DNA of 64,000 nt from NCBI RefSeq assembly GCF_023715365.1, contig NZ_JAMBNZ010000001.1, positions 431,569-495,568 on the forward strand, read 5' to 3'. Shown one piece after another: positions 1-9,038 of this stretch (the first letter of the stretch is position 1; every line of letters begins with the position of its first letter). The DNA is from Georgenia satyanarayanai. Its GTDB lineage: Bacteria; Actinomycetota; Actinomycetes; Actinomycetales; Actinomycetaceae. The notes beneath the pieces are model-generated. The model worked only from the letters and a program-made list of their open reading frames with translations. It ran no database searches and had not been told where the DNA came from. Position numbers and translations under genes: made by a program.

Positions 1-54
1 ATCATCGTCGTCGGCCCGGCCGCCGTCGCCGAGCGGTTCATGGAGATGACCTGA
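1..54 (+). CDS. C-terminal end of an unidentified gene
   Basis: The first 17 codons form an open frame that closes at a TGA ending at 54, so the window begins inside a plus-strand gene. The visible residues run from IIVVGPAAVAERF to the last residues MEMT. The run of small hydrophobic residues before a short polar tail could be a beta strand in a Rossmann-type fold, but this is far too little to name a family. It is followed by about 225 bases without a gene. Confidence 0.5.
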   Translation: MIVVGPAAVAERFMEMT

Positions 55-280
55 GGCGACACCGCCGTCGTCACAAGACGACGAACATGCACCCGCGAGC
101 GCCGTTGCCCGCTAGGGTGTGGATACGCACAGACCTCGAGCCGGCTCACGCAGGCTGGTGGGGGGGCGACGACGGCGCTACTTCTCGGGCGGGGAGTGGC
201 GCCGCCGTTGTGCGGACACCGACGGTGAGGCCCGGCGGGAGCGGTACCCTCGCCCGGAGGTCCTCGGAGGGAGAAGCACC

Positions 281-1081
281 ATGGCGCTGACCGTGGCGGT
301 GGCGCAGTTCGCGCCCGGGCAGGACAAGGCCGCGAACCTGCGGACCATCGAGGAGCAGCTGCGCACGGCTGCCTCCCGCGGCGCGCGGCTCGCGGTGCTG
401 CCCGAGTTCTCCGTCTTCACCGCGCCGGCCATGGACGAGCGCTTCGTCGCGAGCGCCGAGCCGCTGGACGGGCCGAGCGTCGGGCGGCTGCGGGAGCTGT
501 CGGCCGAGCTGGACCTCACCGTCGTCGCCGGGGTCAACGAGGCCGCCGACGGCGAGCGGATCCACAACGCGCTCGTCGGCCTCCAGGGCGGCGAGCTGCG
601 CGCGCTCTACCGCAAGGTCCACCTCTACGACGCCTTCGGCTACCGGGAGTCCGACCGCGTCATCGCGGCCGACCCGCGGGAGGCCGCGCTGCTCGAGGTC
701 GACGGCTTCACCGTGGGACTGCAGACCTGCTACGACATCCGCTTCCCCGAGGTCTCGCGCACGCTCGTCGACGCCGGCGCCGACGTCCTCGCGGTGCCCG
801 CCGCCTGGGCGCCCGGGCCGCTCAAGGAGTACCACTGGGGCACGCTGCTGCGCGCTCGGGCGATCGAGAACACCGTCTACGTGCTGGGCGCGGACCAGAC
901 CGGGCCGACGAGCGTGGGCAACAGCGTCATCCTCGACCCCATGGGCGTGGCCCTGGCCGCGGCCGGCGAGGCGCCCGGCGTGGCCGTGGCACAGCTGGGT
1001 CGGACGCGTCTGGAGCAGGTGCGCGCAGTCAACCCGGCGCTGCGGCTGCGCCGCTTCCGCGTGACGCCGGCGGAGGGCTGA
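281..1081 (+). CDS. Carbon-nitrogen hydrolase (nitrilase superfamily amidase)
   Basis: A 266-residue cytoplasmic amidase of the nitrilase superfamily, which hydrolyses non-peptide C-N bonds by a Glu-Lys-Cys triad. All three appear in the expected contexts: Glu42 in PEF, Lys112 in YRKVHLYD and Cys150 in TCYDIRFPE. Length and spacing fit the Nit/deaminated-glutathione amidase branch better than true nitrilases, but the substrate cannot be read from sequence. The ATG at 281 is chosen because a GGAGGGAG ribosome site sits just upstream; the longer open frame to 119 lacks one. It stands alone, with a lipoprotein gene 90 bases downstream. Confidence 0.85.
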   Translation: MALTVAVAQFAPGQDKAANLRTIEEQLRTAASRGARLAVLPEFSVFTAPAMDERFVASAEPLDGPSVGRLRELSAELDLTVVAGVNEAADGERIHNALVGLQGGELRALYRKVHLYDAFGYRESDRVIAADPREAALLEVDGFTVGLQTCYDIRFPEVSRTLVDAGADVLAVPAAWAPGPLKEYHWGTLLRARAIENTVYVLGADQTGPTSVGNSVILDPMGVALAAAGEAPGVAVAQLGRTRLEQVRAVNPALRLRRFRVTPAEG

Positions 1082-1170
1082 GCAGCCCCGGACGGTGGCG
1101 TCTGACTTAGCGCACATGCCTATACAATTCCGCGGTCGGCAACGGGTGCCGGCCACGAGTGGAGGCGATG

Positions 1171-2010
1171 ATGCGCTCACACAACCAGGCGGCAGCAGTC
1201 GTCCTCAGCCTTGGCCTCGTGCTGGCCGCGTGCTCCGACGCGGAGGAGCCGCCCGCGGACGCCACGCCCAGCCCGACCGCACCGGCGCCGACGACGGAGA
1301 CCACTGACGCCGCCGCCGAGGGCCACGGCGCCCACGGTGCGCAGGGCGCCGAGGATGCTCCGGCCGCAGCGGTGACCGGCCCTGTCACGGCCTCCGTCCT
1401 CGGCACCTCGACCGGCAGCTACGGCCCGCTGGACGAGGGCCTGGGCAGCGCGACGAACACGCTCGTCGTCGAGGGCACCGTCACGCTCGTCAAGGACGAG
1501 GACGGCACCCAGATCTCCACCAACGTCACCGGCCTGCTCTCCGGTGCGCCCCACCCCGCCCACCTGCACGACGGTTCGTGCACCGAGTTCGGTGGGCACT
1601 ACATGCACGACCACTCCGGCCCGCCGGAGCCGCCGAACGAGATCTGGCTGTCCTCCAGCAACGACCCGGCCGGGCCCCTCGAGCCCAGCCAGACGGGCAC
1701 CGCGGTCGGCGCGGGCGGCGCCGACTGGGTCCCGCGGGAGACGCCGCTGTCGATGATGATTCACGACTCCGAGTTCCCCGGCCTGCCCATCGCCTGCGCG
1801 GACTTCGCCGCCTACGACGGACCCGCGACCCTCGTGCTCGAGCCCGCCGAGGATGGCGTCGAGGCGATCGAGTACTCCCTCGACGACGGCGAGTGGCTGG
1901 CCTACGAGGGTCCCGTCGAGATCGCCGAGCCGGGGACCTACACGGTGTCCTACGCGCCCGCCGGCGAGCACGACGACGCCCCGGAGATCTCCTTCACCGT
2001 CGCCGGCTAG
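1171..2010 (+). CDS. Lipoprotein with Cu/Zn superoxide dismutase-like domain
   Basis: A 279-residue exported lipoprotein. It opens with a basic end, a hydrophobic stretch and the lipobox LAAC, followed by an acidic, Pro/Thr-rich linker with a His/Gly patch (GHGAHGA) that could bind metal. The core has HPAHLHDGSC, then GGHYMHDH, and later IHDSEFPGLPIACADF. These recall the copper and zinc ligands and disulfide of Cu/Zn SOD, although the usual order and spacing are altered. A dismutase or a metal-binding SOD fold are both possible. The ATG at 1171 has GGAGG five bases upstream; ATG 1168 is too close to it. A -10-like TATACA lies at 1121-1126. Confidence 0.65.
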   Translation: MRSHNQAAAVVLSLGLVLAACSDAEEPPADATPSPTAPAPTTETTDAAAEGHGAHGAQGAEDAPAAAVTGPVTASVLGTSTGSYGPLDEGLGSATNTLVVEGTVTLVKDEDGTQISTNVTGLLSGAPHPAHLHDGSCTEFGGHYMHDHSGPPEPPNEIWLSSSNDPAGPLEPSQTGTAVGAGGADWVPRETPLSMMIHDSEFPGLPIACADFAAYDGPATLVLEPAEDGVEAIEYSLDDGEWLAYEGPVEIAEPGTYTVSYAPAGEHDDAPEISFTVAG

Positions 2011-2030
2011 GCCCGGTAGCCCCCCCTCAT

Positions 2031-2074
2031 GCGCCGAGAGCCGGATTCCTCGGGAGGAATCCGGCTCTCGGCGC
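2031..2074. terminator. Perfect hairpin, bidirectional terminator
   Basis: A perfect 20-base-pair inverted repeat (2031-2050 with 2055-2074) closes a CGGG loop. It lies between two convergent genes, 20 bases after the SOD-like lipoprotein stop and 17 bases from the metQ stop, so it probably serves both. There is no T tract, as is common in high-GC actinobacteria. Confidence 0.85.
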
Positions 2075-2091
2075 GTGTGGGGCGCGGCTGC

Positions 2092-2901
2092 TCACTCCAC
2101 CGGGATGATGACGCCCTGGTACTCCTCCTCGATGAACTGGTCCATCTCCTCGGAGGTGAGCAGCTCGTAGAGGGTCGCGATACGCGGGTCGTCCGCGAGC
2201 TCCGGCGTGGTCGACAGGACGTTGTAGTAGTCGCTGTCGCTCTCCTCGGCGAGGATCATCTTGTCCTCGCCCAGGCCTGCGGGCAGCGCGAAGGCGGCGG
2301 TGACGATCGCAGCGTCCTGGTCCTCCACGGCCTGCGGGAGGGTGGCGTTCTCGATCTCGACGAACTCGATGCCCCGCGGGTTCGCGGTGATGTCGGCGAT
2401 CGTGATGGGCTCCTCGGTGACCTCGATGAGGCCGTGCGCGGCGAGCAGCTTGAGGGCGCGGCCCTCGTTGGTCGGGTCGTTGGGGATGGCGACCGAGGCG
2501 CCGTCGGGCAGCTCCTCCAGCGAGCCGAAGTCGTTGGAGTACAGGCCCATCCGCGGCAGGTAGACCTCGCCGACGGACACGAGGTCCTCGCCCATCGCCT
2601 CGTTGAAGGTCTCCATGAACGTCGTGTTCTGGAAGAGGTTGGCGTCCGCGTCGCCGTCCACCACGGCGGGGTTCGGCGTGTTGTAGTCGCTGAACTCGAC
2701 GAACTCCACGGTCAGGCCCTCGGCCGGGGCGAGCTCCTCGGCGACGAAGCGCAGCATGTCACCGGCCGGGACCGCGAGCGCGGCCACGCGGATGGTGTCG
2801 GACCCGGCGTCGGAGGATCCGCCGTCGTCGTCCCCTCCCCCGCAGGCGGTGAGGGCAAGGGCGGCGACGACGGCGACGGGCAGGGTGCGGGTGAGGCGCA
2901 T
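2092..2901 (-). CDS. metQ: Methionine ABC transporter substrate-binding lipoprotein MetQ
   Basis: A 269-residue lipoprotein that captures methionine (D- or L-) outside the membrane and delivers it to MetNI. It has a signal peptide ending in the lipobox LTAC, then a Gly/Asp-rich spacer. The NlpA/MetQ fold is recognised from IRVAALAVPAGDMLRF, VEFVEFSDYNTPN and ANLFQNTTFMETF near the N-terminal half, and from VAIPNDPTNEGRALKLL. It is the last gene of metNIQ, 11 bases after the permease stop, with GGAAG upstream of the ATG. NlpA proteins can bind other ligands, but the three-gene context supports methionine. Confidence 0.9.
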   Translation of the reverse strand: MRLTRTLPVAVVAALALTACGGGDDDGGSSDAGSDTIRVAALAVPAGDMLRFVAEELAPAEGLTVEFVEFSDYNTPNPAVVDGDADANLFQNTTFMETFNEAMGEDLVSVGEVYLPRMGLYSNDFGSLEELPDGASVAIPNDPTNEGRALKLLAAHGLIEVTEEPITIADITANPRGIEFVEIENATLPQAVEDQDAAIVTAAFALPAGLGEDKMILAEESDSDYYNVLSTTPELADDPRIATLYELLTSEEMDQFIEEEYQGVIIPVE

Positions 2902-2912
2902 GGATCTACTTC

Positions 2913-3614
2913 CTAACGGTGGGAGGCGCGTCGGGCGACGTAGTTGCCGACGGACTGGAGGATCTGGACAAGGACGACGAGGAGCACGACGACGACGAGC
3001 ATGTACTCGAGGCTGTAGCGCTGGTACCCGTAGCGGAAGGCGACGTCCCCGAGCCCGCCGCCGCCGACGGCGCCGACCATCGCGGAGTAGCCGATGAGGC
3101 CGACGACGGTCGTCGACAGTCCCAGCGTGAGGGCGGGGACCGCCTCGGCGAGGAGGACCTTGAACGTGATCGTGCGCCTGGTCGCGCCGAGGGAGACGGC
3201 GGCGTCGACGACGCCGCGGGGCACCTCGCGGACGGCGATCTCCACGAGCCGGGCGAAGAACGGGATGCCGGCGATGGTGAGCGGGACGATCGAGGCGGTC
3301 GGGCCGATGAAGGTGCCGACGACCAGCCGGGTGAAGGGGATGAGCAGGATCATGAGGATGATGAACGGGATCGAGCGTCCGATGTTGACGACGACGTCGA
3401 GCAGCCGGTTCAGTGCCTTCCCCAGCGCGCGGGAGCCAAAGGGCTTGGCGTAGAGGCCGCCGTCTTCGGTGGTGACGAGGAGGACGCCGATCGCGATGCC
3501 GACGACGACCGTGAAGAGGAGCGCGACGAAGACCATGTAGAGGGTCTCCCACGTCGCGGCGGTGACGACCTCGACGAGGTCGGACCAGAAGTCCGGGTCG
3601 TTGCGGTCGATCAT
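2913..3614 (-). CDS. metI: Methionine ABC transporter permease MetI
   Basis: A 233-residue inner-membrane permease of the MetI type with about five or six hydrophobic segments. The coupling-helix loop that docks on the ATPase is visible as EVPRGVVDAAVSLGA followed by TFKVLLAEAVPAL, the usual EAA motif. Length matches the family. Its ATG overlaps the TGA of metN in an ATGA (3611-3614), so the two are translationally coupled in the order metN-metI-metQ. Confidence 0.9.
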   Translation of the reverse strand: MIDRNDPDFWSDLVEVVTAATWETLYMVFVALLFTVVVGIAIGVLLVTTEDGGLYAKPFGSRALGKALNRLLDVVVNIGRSIPFIILMILLIPFTRLVVGTFIGPTASIVPLTIAGIPFFARLVEIAVREVPRGVVDAAVSLGATRRTITFKVLLAEAVPALTLGLSTTVVGLIGYSAMVGAVGGGGLGDVAFRYGYQRYSLEYMLVVVVLLVVLVQILQSVGNYVARRASHR

Positions 3615-4597
3615 CGGACCACCTCCACGAAGAGTCCCTGCGAGCGCAAGTAGGTGAGCGCGGTCTGGATCTGCTCGCCGGACCCGGGGATCTCGAGGCG
3701 GGTGCGGCCGGTCTGGGTGCCGTCGTGGATGGTCTCCATGGCGGCGCCGAGGATCGCGACGTCCAGCCCCTGGTCGCGTGCCAGGCGCGCGATGACCGGC
3801 TCGGAGGAGGTCTGCTTGGTGAAGGTGACGTCGATGATCGTCGTGCCGCGCTCGGCGGGGAGCTCGCCGAGCTGGAAGAGCTCGGCGGCCAGGCGGGAGC
3901 CGGGCGTGGTGAGCAGCTGGTCCATGGGGCCGTGCTCGAGGATGCGGCCGTGCTCCATGAGCGCGGCGGAGTCGCAGATGCGCTTGATGACGTCCATCTC
4001 GTGGGTGATGAGGAGGACGGTGAGGCCGAGCTCGCGGGACAGGCGGCGAATGAGGTCGAGGACCGAGCGGGTGGTCTCCGGGTCCAGGGCCGAGGTCGCC
4101 TCGTCGGAGAGGAGGACGCTCGGGTTGTCGGCCAGGGCGCGGGCGATGCCGACGCGCTGCTTCTGGCCGCCGGAGAGCTGGGCGGGGTAGGCGCCGGCGC
4201 GGTCCGACAGGCCGACGAGCTCGAGGATCTCGGTGGCGCGCTGGCGGCGCTCGGCGCGGGAGGTGCCCGCGATCTCGAGGGCGAGCTCGACGTTGGACTG
4301 TGCGGTGCGCGAGGACAGGAGGTTGAAGTGCTGGAAGATCATCCCGGCGCGACGGCGGGCCTCGCGCAGCTCCTTGCCCTTGAGCTCGGAGATGGCGGCG
4401 CCGTCCACGGTGACCGTGCCGGAGTCCGGCTTCTCGAGGGCGTTGACCGTCCGGATGAGCGTGGACTTGCCCGCACCGGACTGCCCGACGATCCCGAAGA
4501 TCTCCCCCGGCTCGACGTGCAGGGTGACGTGGTCGAGCGCGTGGACCTCGCCGCCGGGCGTGCGGAAGGTCTTCGACACGTCTACCAGCTCGATCAA
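3611..4597 (-). CDS. metN: Methionine ABC transporter ATP-binding protein MetN
   Basis: A 328-residue ATPase that powers methionine uptake. Walker A (GQSGAGKST) is at about residues 38-46, the signature LSGGQKQR and Walker B with LSDEATSALD follow, and the C-terminal 75 residues (TIIDVTFTKQTSSEP onward) form the NIL domain that senses methionine. The open frame extends to 4861, but the added N-terminus is low-complexity. I chose TTG at 4597 because GGAGGAGG lies five bases upstream and the protein then begins right before the conserved ABC strand. I looked for a SAM riboswitch upstream and saw no convincing one. Confidence 0.88.
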   Translation of the reverse strand: MIELVDVSKTFRTPGGEVHALDHVTLHVEPGEIFGIVGQSGAGKSTLIRTVNALEKPDSGTVTVDGAAISELKGKELREARRRAGMIFQHFNLLSSRTAQSNVELALEIAGTSRAERRQRATEILELVGLSDRAGAYPAQLSGGQKQRVGIARALADNPSVLLSDEATSALDPETTRSVLDLIRRLSRELGLTVLLITHEMDVIKRICDSAALMEHGRILEHGPMDQLLTTPGSRLAAELFQLGELPAERGTTIIDVTFTKQTSSEPVIARLARDQGLDVAILGAAMETIHDGTQTGRTRLEIPGSGEQIQTALTYLRSQGLFVEVVR

Positions 4598-4877
4598 CCG
4601 GGCCTCCTCCAGGACACGAGGCGCGCGTGGATGCGGCACGTCGTGGCAAGTCCAGGGTCCGACGGCGGACGGTGCGATGTCCACCTCTAGAGACACCCGT
4701 CTCAGGATACGACCTGTGACGTGCAGCGCGGCCGGCGAGGCTGACGGCTGCGCGCCCGCGCGGGCTTGCGTCGCCCTTTCAGATCTTAGGGCGTCCCTAC
4801 GACTATGGGGCGGGGAGCGGTACGTGCGACCCAAGGGGGCACCGCGCGGGCCGCACCGCACACCTCAGCCAGCCGGC

Positions 4878-5035
4878 CTACCGCGGGTCGGAGATCGGCG
4901 AGAGGCGGCCGTCGACCATCTCGACCACACGGACGCAGTGGGTGAGCACACCGTGGTCGTGGGTGACCATGACGACGGCGATCCCCCGCTCATGGCACCG
5001 AGTGGCGCGGTGCCCGGCGACGGTCGCGTCAGTGC
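4878..5035 (-). pseudogene. C-terminal remnant of an ABC transporter ATPase
   Basis: On the minus strand an open stretch reads RCHERGIAVVMVTHDHGVL, then VRVVEMVDGRLSPISDPR and a TAG. This is the H-loop region and C-terminus of an exporter-type (MacB/LolD-like) ABC ATPase. The Walker A, signature and Walker B parts are absent: coding character ends near 5035, next to CAGGGGCACTG and unrelated sequence. There is no start codon or ribosome site, so this is a relic of a deletion rather than a gene. No matching permease is nearby. Confidence 0.7.
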
Positions 5036-5209
5036 CCCTGGGTACAGGACCAGACTTTGCGCCACCGCCCGGCGATCGGCAGGCGGGGGGCGGTCACCCT
5101 CGCCGGCAACCGCGACAGCCGCAGCATCACCCGCTCCGTCCGTCCACCGTCGGGCGTGCCGGTGCAACGGTGGGACCAGGAGGTTCGACCTTGGCGTCGG
5201 GAGCACACG

Positions 5210-7567
5210 ATGATCTGCACGAGCGTCAGCAGCGCGGTCGGCGGTCGGGTGCGCGCCGTCGTCGTCGTGCTCACGGGACTGCTCGCGGTCCTCGCCCTCC
5301 TGGTTGCGCCCGAGGCACAGGCACAGACGGAGGAGCCGACCCGGGACCCGACCGACCGTGCCTGTGCCCTCGCGCAGAGCCTCAACGCGCAGGCTCGGCC
5401 TCAGGACGCCCGCGCCCTCATCGACGAGCATCGCGCCGCAGCGGCAGCGCATCGCCGCGACTGTGCCCCGGAGTACTTCGAGGCACAGGCCCGGACCTCG
5501 CTGGCGACGGTCGTCTCGGCGCTGGCGGACGACGCCGCCCTCGCGCCGCTGCGCGGCCAGCTCGCCGACGTCTGCGGCACGTCGGCGGGCACGCGCAGCG
5601 AGGTTCTCGCCGCCTGCGACGTCGCCGTGTCCACCGAACAGCCAACGACCTGGAGCGAGGACGTTGCATCCTCCCTCGCGGTCTTCGTCGAGCGGTGGGC
5701 GGAACCACTCCGGGACCTCGCGCTCGCCGTCGTCGGCTTCCTTGCCGCCGTCTACGTGCTCGCCCGCGTCCGGACCCGTCGCCTCTCGCCGACGCAGTAC
5801 GCCGTGCTGGCCAGGATCGGCGCCAGCCGTCGTGGTGCGAAGGTCGCCACCGGCGTGGTGGTGCTCGCCGCAACGGCTGCGTTCGTCTTCCTCGTCGTCT
5901 GGGCACCACGCGCGAGCGGGGACACACCGGTGATCGCTGCTGTCGCCGTCGGGGTCCTCGCCCTCACGGCGTGGGCGGTGGACCGCCTCGCCCGGCTCTT
6001 GGCGAGCTCGCTGCGGATCGCGGTGACGGTGCGGGGCGCAGACGGCAAGGAGTCGACGAGTGCGACCACGCACGTCATCGGCATCCTCAACGAGCTCGGG
6101 GCCCGGGGCCCGCGAGGGGCGCAGTTCCCCCGCGGCACGGACGTCTCCGCGCTCGACACCGCCGTCATCAGCGCGCTCCCGGCGGGCGCCGTCGCGAAGC
6201 TCCTCCTCGCCGTCCTCCACGTGCTCGTCCCGCGCGCCCCGTGGGAGGTGTCCGTCGACGAGGAGTCCGTGGACCGCGAGACGGTGGAGGTCACCCACAA
6301 CGGCCGCTCCGCCCTCGTTGCGGTCGTGGACCGAGACGCGCTCGGCCTCCGCACGCCGGTGCTCACCTCGAGCGGGTCTCTCTCCTCGGAAGCGGTGGTC
6401 CTGCCCGACCTGCACCGCATGAGCGCCGCCCTGGTGCTGGCCAAGCTGCACGAGGTGCATCGATTCCCCGGGTTGGGGGGTGCGACCGACGGCCTGTCTG
6501 TCGGGTTCCAGGCCGTGGCCACCAGCGACTTCGCACGCGACTACGACGCGGCCGCGCCGCTCCTCGCCCGGGCCGTCGGCCTGGACAGCGCCAACCTCGC
6601 CGCGACGCTGGGCCTGCTCCACTGCCGGTTCCGCAGCGCCAGCACCGCGCCGGACCTCGAGCTCTACGTCGACGAGCTCGCCGCCCTCCTCGACAGGCTC
6701 GAGCGCCTCAGCGAGGACGATCCAGCGGGCGCGACTCTGCTCATCTGCCGGGCGCGGCTCAACCGGCTCGTCGCCCGGATCAACCTCGCCTTCGCCGACG
6801 GCGGTGACGGTGCCGCCGGGCTGGAGTGCTCCCGGGAGCTGGCGAAGGCGCTCGTGACGGACGTGGACACGCTCCTCACGGCTTCGGCAGTCCCCGCCGA
6901 GAGCATCACGCTGCTCCGGGCGATAGGGCGCAACGCCCGGATCCTCATGGTCGTCGGGACGGACACCGGCTTCCTCGAGCCGCCCCTCACCCCGCTCGAG
7001 CACCACCAGGCCGCCTGCCACGACGCCACGGCCCCCACGCCTGCGCTCGAGCGGGCGGTCCACCACCTCCGTCTCGCAGCCGCCGAGCCGCAGCTTGCCG
7101 CATGGCGCGCACTGGATCCCCAGCTCGCGGACTTCCGCCGTACCGACACCTACCGTGCGGCGTTCCCGCCCGACAAGGACGAGTTCTTCTCCCTGCCCGG
7201 CATCGCTCGACTGAAGGACCACCTCACGCGCCTGGGCATCACGGGTGAACGCGACCTCCTCGCGCACTCGCCCACCGAGCTCGCCCAGCTGCTCGGGACG
7301 ACCTCGGCCGTGGCCGACCGCCTGCTGGCACTCTCCCGCCTCGTCTCCCGGGTGCCCGCCGACCTCCATCCCTGGCGTTTCACGATCGGCTCCTGGGTCG
7401 CGCGGAAGGCGCGTCCGGGCCTCACGCGAGCGGAGCTGGCGGAGGCCGTCGACGAGGACCTTGCGGAGGAGCTCACGGCGGGTGAGATCACGGCGCTCCA
7501 GGTGTGGGTCCGCGAAGGCTCCTGCCGCCGGTCCGACGTCGCGGACTACCTGCGCGCCGCCGCCTGA
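5210..7567 (+). CDS. Large membrane protein of unknown function
   Basis: A 785-residue protein I do not recognise. It begins with a hydrophobic signal or anchor segment ending APEAQAQ, then about 110 probably extracellular residues with four cysteines. Three hydrophobic segments follow (LALAVVGFLAAVYVLARV, VATGVVVLAATAAFVFLVVW, VIAAVAVGVLALTAWAV). A cytoplasmic part of about 500 residues comes after: a tandem-repeat-like helical stretch (YDAAAPLLARAVGLDSANLAATLGLL), then near the end a helix-hairpin-helix-like region (LKDHLTRLGI to LGTTSAVADRLLALSRL). The ATG at 5210 is preceded by GGGAG; the frame is open back to 5057. It is a single gene with no obvious partner. Confidence 0.6.
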   Translation: MICTSVSSAVGGRVRAVVVVLTGLLAVLALLVAPEAQAQTEEPTRDPTDRACALAQSLNAQARPQDARALIDEHRAAAAAHRRDCAPEYFEAQARTSLATVVSALADDAALAPLRGQLADVCGTSAGTRSEVLAACDVAVSTEQPTTWSEDVASSLAVFVERWAEPLRDLALAVVGFLAAVYVLARVRTRRLSPTQYAVLARIGASRRGAKVATGVVVLAATAAFVFLVVWAPRASGDTPVIAAVAVGVLALTAWAVDRLARLLASSLRIAVTVRGADGKESTSATTHVIGILNELGARGPRGAQFPRGTDVSALDTAVISALPAGAVAKLLLAVLHVLVPRAPWEVSVDEESVDRETVEVTHNGRSALVAVVDRDALGLRTPVLTSSGSLSSEAVVLPDLHRMSAALVLAKLHEVHRFPGLGGATDGLSVGFQAVATSDFARDYDAAAPLLARAVGLDSANLAATLGLLHCRFRSASTAPDLELYVDELAALLDRLERLSEDDPAGATLLICRARLNRLVARINLAFADGGDGAAGLECSRELAKALVTDVDTLLTASAVPAESITLLRAIGRNARILMVVGTDTGFLEPPLTPLEHHQAACHDATAPTPALERAVHHLRLAAAEPQLAAWRALDPQLADFRRTDTYRAAFPPDKDEFFSLPGIARLKDHLTRLGITGERDLLAHSPTELAQLLGTTSAVADRLLALSRLVSRVPADLHPWRFTIGSWVARKARPGLTRAELAEAVDEDLAEELTAGEITALQVWVREGSCRRSDVADYLRAAA

Positions 7568-7591
7568 GCCCGAGCGCGTCTGTTTCCGGAC

Positions 7592-7662
7592 CTTGCGTCG
7601 CACTTCCGCGTCTTCGGTCGCCCAGAGAAACGGACGCCAGAGGTGTGTAGGTGCGACGCAAG
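7592..7662. repeat. Inverted repeat between convergent genes
   Basis: A perfect 12-base inverted repeat (7592-7603 and 7651-7662, arms CTTGCGTCGCAC and GTGCGACGCAAG) is separated by 47 bases. It lies between the stop of the large membrane protein and the stop of the aminotransferase. It could be a long-loop terminator or the footprint of a small element. A related ten bases, CTTGCGTCGC, occurs near 4774. Confidence 0.5.
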
Positions 7663-7670
7663 CGACCGGC

Positions 7671-8900
7671 TCAGCCGCGCAAGCGCGCCAGCCCCTCTGC
7701 GGCCCGCTCCAGGACACTCTCCTGCTTGACGTAGGTGAAGCGCACCCACGAACCCAACGCCTCCGCCGTCGGCGATCCCGCGGCGCAGAAGGCACTGACG
7801 GGGATACCCACGACGTCGGCCAGCTCGGGCAGCCGGCGGCACAGGTCGACGGCGTCGGTGAAGCCGAGCGGGGCGGCGTCGGCGACGACGAAGTACGTCC
7901 CGGCCGCCCGCGCGGTGGCGAAGCCGGCGGCGTCGAGCGCCCCGGTGAGGAGGTCGCGGCGCGACTGCAGGGAGGCCCGCAGCCCGGCGACGTACTCCCC
8001 CGTCCGCCCGTCCTCGTCGGCCAGCCCGGCGGCGACGGCGTACTGGAACGGCCCGGAGGCGACGTACGTGAGGAACTGCTTGACGGTACGGACGGCCGTG
8101 ACGAGCTCCGCCGGGCCGTGGATCCACCCGACCTTCCAGCCGGTGAAGGACAGCGACTTCCCCGAGGAGGAGATCGTCAGCGTGCGCCCCGCCGCGGCGG
8201 GCAGGGTGGCGAGCGGGACGTGCCGCACGCCGTCGTAGGTGAGGTGCTCGTAGACCTCGTCGGTGACGACGACGGCGTCACGCGCCGCGGCCTGCTCGGC
8301 CAGCAGGGTCAGCTCCTCGGTGGTGAGGACCGTGCCGGTGGGGTTGTGCGGGGTGTTGACCAGGACGATGCGGGTGCGGTCGGTGAAGGCGGCGCGCACG
8401 TCGTCGGGGTCGAGGTGGAAGCCGTCGGGGCCGGGGCGCAGCGCGATGGTGCGGTGGGTGGCGCCGGCCATGGCGATGGAGGCGGCGTAGGAGTCGTAGT
8501 ACGGCTCGAGGGTGAGGACCTCGTCGCCCGGGCCGGCGAGCGCGAGGATCGTCGCGGCGATCGCCTCGGTGGCACCGGCGGTGACGAGCACCTCGGTGTT
8601 CGGGTCGACGCTCAGGCCGTAGTGGCGAGCCTGATGCGCGGCGAGCGCCTCGCGCAGCTGCGGGATGCCGGGGCCCGGCGGGTACTGGTTGTGGCCCTCG
8701 CGGATCGCGGCGACGGCGACGTCCTTGAGGTGCTCCGGCCCGTCGACGTCCGGGAAGCCCTGACCGAGGTTCACGGCCCCCGTGCGGGTGGCGAGCTCGG
8801 ACATCTCGGCGAAGATCGTCGGGGCCACGACGCCCGACGGCGAGAGCAGGCCGGCCCCGCGGGCCACGTCGATCCAGCGGTCACTACGCATAGGCGGCAT
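7671..8900 (-). CDS. PLP-dependent class I/II aminotransferase
   Basis: A 409-residue fold-type I aminotransferase. Conserved pieces in order are NLGQGFPDVDGPEHL, YPPGPGIPQLREALA, TAGATEAIAA, the NTPHNPTG loop, TDEVYEHLTYDG, the PLP-lysine segment SSSGKSLSFTGWKVGW, and a C-terminal arginine in WVRFTYVKQE. This pattern is typical of methionine/kynurenine/N-succinyl-DAP (DapC-like) aminotransferases, and the exact substrate cannot be fixed. The start may be ATG 8900 or ATG 8891; neither has a strong ribosome site. Confidence 0.85.
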   Translation of the reverse strand: MPPMRSDRWIDVARGAGLLSPSGVVAPTIFAEMSELATRTGAVNLGQGFPDVDGPEHLKDVAVAAIREGHNQYPPGPGIPQLREALAAHQARHYGLSVDPNTEVLVTAGATEAIAATILALAGPGDEVLTLEPYYDSYAASIAMAGATHRTIALRPGPDGFHLDPDDVRAAFTDRTRIVLVNTPHNPTGTVLTTEELTLLAEQAAARDAVVVTDEVYEHLTYDGVRHVPLATLPAAAGRTLTISSSGKSLSFTGWKVGWIHGPAELVTAVRTVKQFLTYVASGPFQYAVAAGLADEDGRTGEYVAGLRASLQSRRDLLTGALDAAGFATARAAGTYFVVADAAPLGFTDAVDLCRRLPELADVVGIPVSAFCAAGSPTAEALGSWVRFTYVKQESVLERAAEGLARLRG

Positions 8901-9038
8901 CGTCGCACCGCGCGTCCGACATTGCTGGACCCGTCCGCCCGACGACATCGTCAAGTCGAAGGCGTGAACGACGTGTCGGTTCGCCCAGCGCGCGCCAGCA
9001 GCAGAACCCGTCCCGAACGCGCGCTAGTCGACAGCGAA

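Noticed and set aside
4598..4877. Possible SAM riboswitch upstream of metN
   Set aside because: I searched the minus-strand leader for the conserved SAM-I and SAM-IV cores and found no matching stems or invariant bases. It may be regulated by a protein instead.
4865..7795. A 976-residue minus-strand open frame over the large membrane protein gene
   Set aside because: Its translation is low-complexity Arg/Gly/Glu-rich sequence with no domain, typical of antisense frames in GC-rich DNA. The plus strand has a ribosome site, signal segment and membrane helices.
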